A DNA stretch of 9,148 nucleotides, from positions 1 through 9,148 of the forward strand of contig CAYHRT010000162.1 in NCBI GenBank assembly GCA_964359085.1, in the 5' to 3' direction. Each line of letters begins with the position of its first letter. Position 1 is the stretch's first letter. The position numbers and the translations under genes are program-made. The DNA is from GWA2-49-15 sp964359085. Lineage in GTDB: Bacteria > Bdellovibrionota > Bacteriovoracia > Bacteriovoracales > Bacteriovoracaceae. Below the pieces are notes generated by a model. It ran no database searches and had not been told where the DNA came from. It saw only the letters and a program-made list of their open reading frames with translations. Shown here piece by piece: positions 5,764 through 9,148 of this stretch.

Positions 5764-6962
5764 TTTGATAATCCTGGTTGAGAGGTCCACAGAATTTTAG
5801 TGAAAGGGATTAGATAAAGAAAATATGCACCGACCCAAAAACCGGCAATCGTGTGGAGGAGAGATGAAAAATATTGATTCGCCACAATCGGAACAAGGAT
5901 GCGTGTGAGGGCACCGAGGTTGACGAGAATAAACATGGCCATAATGGTCTTGCTTGCTTTCATCATACGACCAGAATGGGCCAAACTCACTCGCGTCATC
6001 ATGCCGATAGAAAATGAGCCAAGCGCGCCTGCCGTCAAGATGTGAATATGAACGTTAGTGATGGCAAACCACTGAAGGTGATGGGACACGATCTCGCCGA
6101 TACATGACAACAGCAGCCAGAGAAAACCAATATTTAAAATCAGAAGCATAGGTTCTTTGATGGTTTGCTGAGGTCGCATCAATTTCCAGGCCCATATGCC
6201 GCTAATGAGGGCCACCGCCAGAGTCAAATCCAAGAGAAGATTATGAACCACGAGAGGCAAAGACAAGAGATGGAAGATGGCCTTGAGGATATCAGAAAGC
6301 AAGAGTGAGATTAAAAATGTTCCGCGCAAGGTGAGGGGAAGATTAATGGCACCAATATTGACGAAACGTTTGCTTGAAAAAAAAGGGATAAGTCGACAGG
6401 CGATGAGGGCAAGGAGATAACGAATCAAGCCTAAGGACAAATCGCGCCCGGCTAAAGCGACTGGCTTATTTTCAAACAGATCACCAAGGACAAGCATTTC
6501 TTTGGCGAGAAAGAAGGCCAGGAGGGCCGGCATTAAAATTTTAAAATTGCGATTACCCTTGAGTTGTAATCCCGCCATGATGAGAAAAAGGATCATAAAG
6601 GGAAAGTTAAGGAAAATGGCCAGCGTCGAAGGTATGGGAGTCACCAGAGCAATACGTTCCAGTATCCAAAACAAGGCCAGAGCAAAAAGCCAAAGACCAT
6701 TTCGTACACGATTTCCAGACCAGTTGACGCTCGCAGTGAGTAAAAAACCACTCAAGAGCGCCATGGTAAAGCCGAAAATCATTTCGTGAGAGTGCCAGGT
6801 CAAAATATTTCTGAAGACACCAGGATAGTAAAAATCATTGAGAATAAAACTGACAAAAAACTTAGGCAGAAATAATCCGGCCAGGGCACAAAGAAAAAAC
6901 ATGGTTCTAAAAGGGGCAGAGAAATAAGCAATTTTTTGAAGTTTAGCATGAATTATTTGCAT
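5760..6962 (-). CDS. nnrS: NnrS-family membrane protein
   Basis: This 400-aa polytopic inner-membrane protein is hydrophobic almost throughout, about a dozen segments by eye. It carries the NnrS signatures: LTWHSHEMIFGF (54-65, H57 and H59), GFLLTASVNWSG (72-83) and, near the C-terminus, HIHILTAGALGSFSIGMMTRVSLAHSGR (written in parts: H305 and H307, MTR, H329). NnrS proteins are haem- and copper-associated and were found with denitrification and nitric-oxide-regulated genes; in Vibrio cholerae NnrS protects metabolism under NO stress. The histidines are candidate metal or haem ligands. Length is normal for the family. The ATG is preceded by GAGGA with a 7-nt gap, located in the 13-bp space after the exporter stop. 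The stop codon shares ATGA with elbB. No denitrification enzyme or NO-responsive regulator is present in the window. Confidence 0.93.
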   Translation of the reverse strand: MQIIHAKLQKIAYFSAPFRTMFFLCALAGLFLPKFFVSFILNDFYYPGVFRNILTWHSHEMIFGFTMALLSGFLLTASVNWSGNRVRNGLWLFALALFWILERIALVTPIPSTLAIFLNFPFMILFLIMAGLQLKGNRNFKILMPALLAFFLAKEMLVLGDLFENKPVALAGRDLSLGLIRYLLALIACRLIPFFSSKRFVNIGAINLPLTLRGTFLISLLLSDILKAIFHLLSLPLVVHNLLLDLTLAVALISGIWAWKLMRPQQTIKEPMLLILNIGFLWLLLSCIGEIVSHHLQWFAITNVHIHILTAGALGSFSIGMMTRVSLAHSGRMMKASKTIMAMFILVNLGALTRILVPIVANQYFSSLLHTIAGFWVGAYFLYLIPFTKILWTSQPGLSK

Positions 6963-6975
6963 ATTAAGATCCTCA

Positions 6976-7779
6976 TCATGATTTTATGACTAGGGCGTCA
7001 ACCAATACAGAAAGGGAAGCCACGAGCAGTCCGATGCCGACAAACTTCTCGATAGTTGAATCAGACAATTTCCTAAATCTTTGTGCCACGAGTGCTCCGA
7101 TACAAAAGCCACTTGCAAGGGGTGTTGTAATATTAAAATCAATATGGCCCAAATAGAAATGAGAAACGCTCGATGTGAGTGAAGTAAAAACGATCATAAA
7201 AAGGGATGTACTGACGGCAACTTGCACAGGCAATTTGACCACTCTGATCATGACAGGCGTTTTAAGAAAGCCGCCACCAATCCCAAAGAGCCCGGCCACA
7301 AGACCGGCAATTCCACCAAAAATAGCAGCGACCCAGATGCTGATAAAATGTCCCCGAGAGGAGTGAATCAAGGGAGAAAAAGTATTCAATCTATCACTCA
7401 AGCTTGGACCTTCAGCCGCTGTTTGCCGTGAGGGAGACAGCATTTTAATACCGATAATGACGACAAAAAAGGAGAACAAGATCTCCAATGTTTTAAGAGG
7501 GAGAAAAGCCGTTATTTCTGCTCCAATAATGGCGCCAATGATTGTGGGAATTTCCATAGCGATGGCAATTCTTATATCAATGCTACGACTTCTAAAATTA
7601 AAAAAAGTTGAAATGGTTGAGGCAAGAAGCACGCATAGAGTGATTGATCCAACCGCCATGGACATCGGAACTTTAAAGGCAATGACTAAAATGGGAATGA
7701 CAAAAATGCCTCCACCAAAACCAATCATATTCCCGGCCATGCTTGCGGCAGCGCCGAGTAAAAAGAGTGGAATAATCAA
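6976..7779 (-). CDS. TauE/SafE-family sulfite/anion exporter-type permease
   Basis: The 267-aa integral membrane protein shows the internally duplicated TauE/SafE architecture. The first half has GFGGGIFVIP (20-29) followed by AVGSITLCVLLASTIS; the second half has FGIGGGFLKTP (165-175) followed by AVSTSLFMIVFTSLTS. The two halves are joined by a polar loop at about 115-147. Family members export sulfite, sulfoacetate or related organosulfur anions, but most are uncharacterised, so the substrate is unknown here. The start is TTG at 7779, one base after the stop of the upstream gene; no other start is available between the in-frame stop at 7810-7812 and residue 14, and residue 14 would cut the first membrane segment. 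No good ribosome binding site is visible, so translation probably depends on reinitiation. Together with nnrS and elbB it forms the middle of a packed operon. Confidence 0.9.
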   Translation of the reverse strand: MIIPLFLLGAAASMAGNMIGFGGGIFVIPILVIAFKVPMSMAVGSITLCVLLASTISTFFNFRSRSIDIRIAIAMEIPTIIGAIIGAEITAFLPLKTLEILFSFFVVIIGIKMLSPSRQTAAEGPSLSDRLNTFSPLIHSSRGHFISIWVAAIFGGIAGLVAGLFGIGGGFLKTPVMIRVVKLPVQVAVSTSLFMIVFTSLTSSVSHFYLGHIDFNITTPLASGFCIGALVAQRFRKLSDSTIEKFVGIGLLVASLSVLVDALVIKS

Positions 7780-7780
7780 G

Positions 7781-9148
7781 CTAGGGAATCTCGTTGCGCA
7801 TGGGTTTGATCACAACTTCTTCCATGACATTTCCGGTAGGCGCGGAAAGGAATGCGGGAAATTGAAATTCTTCTGGGAAACATTGCTCGTAACTGACCGA
7901 TTTATCTTCTTGACCATTTTTATCGATGTCAACAACGGTCACGATTCTTTTCCATTTTTTTAAATCGGGGCGCACGAAGTGGGTCATCCAAAAGAGTTTC
8001 TTTCCAGCAAAGGTACGCCTGGCCATGTTGGCTTCACTTTGTTCGCGGACGGCGCGGCGATGGGCCACCACCACTTCATCGCCCACTTCAGGAAGGATGC
8101 GGTAAGCGCCAGGCACGCAAGTTTCCCATGCATTGTCGGGTTCGCTTCCTTTTTTCAGGATGTTAATCTTTGCTCCTAGAGCAATATTCTTTTCTTCTTC
8201 AGGATAGCTCTCTCTTGCTTGTTCACTCACCTGTATTCCTGCGACATGCAAAAATAGTCCGTCCTCTTTCCTTTTATCTTTTTTCGTCATGGTGACATCT
8301 TCTAAAATGACTGAACGACTTCCTGAATTTGAAGCAAGATTAGGCATGATTTTCATGGAAATATTTTTACGAATGTTAACACCCCGAGAGGGAATAAGGC
8401 AGTCCTGAAATTCTTTAACCAGATCATCAGGAAGCGACCCTCCCTTTACGCTTAAGACAATGGGTTGATTCCAAACTTCGTAATCGCTTGTCCTTTTAAC
8501 TCCTTCTTCTTTAATGCCGACTGAGCTGTATCTCATACTGAGAATATTGGCGCCTGGAACGACTCCACCGCTTACTTTACAACCTTCAATTTTAACCTCG
8601 CTTTTTGTCGCACCATGGGCGAGAAGGTCTTTGACCGATGAAGGTAGTAACTGTGCAATCAAGTATTCAGGATTCTCGTTGATAAAATTAATAAGATCTT
8701 TCTTGTGGGGTAGCTCAGCTCCGCAAACCTGAACACCTTCTTCGAAAGGGCCGGCTTCTAGCACGCCACGCTTAATTCCCTGCATGGCCTGTCCATCGAT
8801 TGTGGCTATAGTCTGCGCGAGAATAGATTCTTTCTTTTTGGGGTCCCAGCCGCGAACTGTCACCTTGGCAACTCCCCCAAGCTTTGAAGCAAAAGACTTT
8901 TTGACGTGTCCTTTTTGGGCCTCACGAAGGACGTCAAGTGCTTGGGCCATAGTAATGATTTTGGCCAAGATGATTCCCTCATAACCGATAAAGGTTGCTG
9001 CTCCGATGCCAAGCCCGATCCAGCCTGCCACGGGAGCGATGGTCGCGAAGGGGAGCTTGTACACTTCCCGTCCCACTAAATTTGCTAGCCAGAGAGGAAA
9101 TTCAGGGCCAAGGGACATGGCATATAATCCCGCCGCCAAGGTGGCACT
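7781..9148 (-). CDS. Membrane-anchored hypothetical protein, 5' end outside the window
   Basis: The frame stays open to the right edge, giving at least 455 residues; the true start may lie beyond it. Inside the window possible starts are TTG at 9139 and ATG at 9118, the latter with a weak GGGA upstream. I do not recognise the family. The first 70 visible residues are hydrophobic, with one strong segment (PVAGWIGLGIGAATFIGYEG) and perhaps another before it. The rest, about 385 residues, is a soluble region with no recognised motif. It contains scattered cysteines (VCGAE, EGCKV, FQDCL, WETCV, YEQCF) and a conserved-looking stretch near the end (GDEVVVAHRRAVREQSEANM). VTVVDIDKNGQED could be a turn between beta strands. 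It is the first visible gene of the operon, one base before the exporter start, so it may be its membrane partner, but nothing in the sequence proves this. Confidence 0.75.
   Translation of the reverse strand, partial: SATLAAGLYAMSLGPEFPLWLANLVGREVYKLPFATIAPVAGWIGLGIGAATFIGYEGIILAKIITMAQALDVLREAQKGHVKKSFASKLGGVAKVTVRGWDPKKKESILAQTIATIDGQAMQGIKRGVLEAGPFEEGVQVCGAELPHKKDLINFINENPEYLIAQLLPSSVKDLLAHGATKSEVKIEGCKVSGGVVPGANILSMRYSSVGIKEEGVKRTSDYEVWNQPIVLSVKGGSLPDDLVKEFQDCLIPSRGVNIRKNISMKIMPNLASNSGSRSVILEDVTMTKKDKRKEDGLFLHVAGIQVSEQARESYPEEEKNIALGAKINILKKGSEPDNAWETCVPGAYRILPEVGDEVVVAHRRAVREQSEANMARRTFAGKKLFWMTHFVRPDLKKWKRIVTVVDIDKNGQEDKSVSYEQCFPEEFQFPAFLSAPTGNVMEEVVIKPMRNEIP

Noticed and set aside
5764..5790. 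GTG at 5790 as the start of elbB, adding nine residues
   Set aside because: The ATG at 5763 has AGGA 8 nt upstream, gives the family's usual length and N-terminus, and makes the classic ATGA overlap with nnrS.
6502..6789. 95-codon open frame on the + strand, rich in Arg/Lys
   Set aside because: It is antisense to the membrane-spanning part of NnrS; the basic composition is what the complement of hydrophobic codons gives.
7457..7963. 168-codon open frame on the + strand
   Set aside because: It lies fully antisense to the exporter and the end of the upstream gene, both of which have clear protein features. Its translation is low in complexity with no recognisable motif, and it has no ribosome site.

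Overview
The window looks like chromosomal DNA of a Gram-negative bacterium of moderate GC content (judged by eye). It carries Sec signal peptides, an NnrS-type membrane protein, a proteobacterial-type ElbB and a LytS/LytTR two-component pair. A member of Bdellovibrionota or a delta-proteobacterial relative would fit, but this is inference from gene content and style (dense packing, several TTG starts), not from a marker gene. No rRNA, tRNA, CRISPR array, insertion sequence or phage gene was seen.

Layout. Positions 2-367 (+) hold the C-terminal end of a protein that begins before the window. It converges on a radical SAM protein at 389-1816 (-). A 263-bp divergent intergenic region (1817-2079) separates that gene from a compact three-gene + strand operon: a small secreted protein (2080-2514), a LytS-family membrane histidine kinase (2516-3568) and a LytTR response regulator (3561-4313, TTG start overlapping the kinase). 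The regulator's stop codon interlocks with the stop codon of a convergent, secreted CX5R-type phosphatase (4310-5005, -).

Upstream of the phosphatase, also on the - strand, lies a tightly packed four-gene set read from the right edge leftwards: a large membrane-anchored protein of unknown function (7781 to beyond 9148), a TauE/SafE-type exporter (6976-7779, TTG start one base after the previous stop), an NnrS-family protein (5760-6962) and an ElbB/DJ-1-like protein (5107-5763, sharing ATGA with nnrS). The spacings (1 bp, 13 bp, 4-bp overlap) argue for one transcript.

How the genes may work together. The kinase has almost no extracytoplasmic surface, so the co-transcribed secreted protein is a plausible accessory or output. 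The regulator may act on its own promoter, where one LytTR-like box is present. The TauE/NnrS/ElbB operon combines an anion exporter, a protein family tied to nitric oxide stress, and a cysteine-dependent DJ-1-fold protein. This suggests a sulfur, nitrosative or electrophile stress module, but that link is inference from co-transcription.
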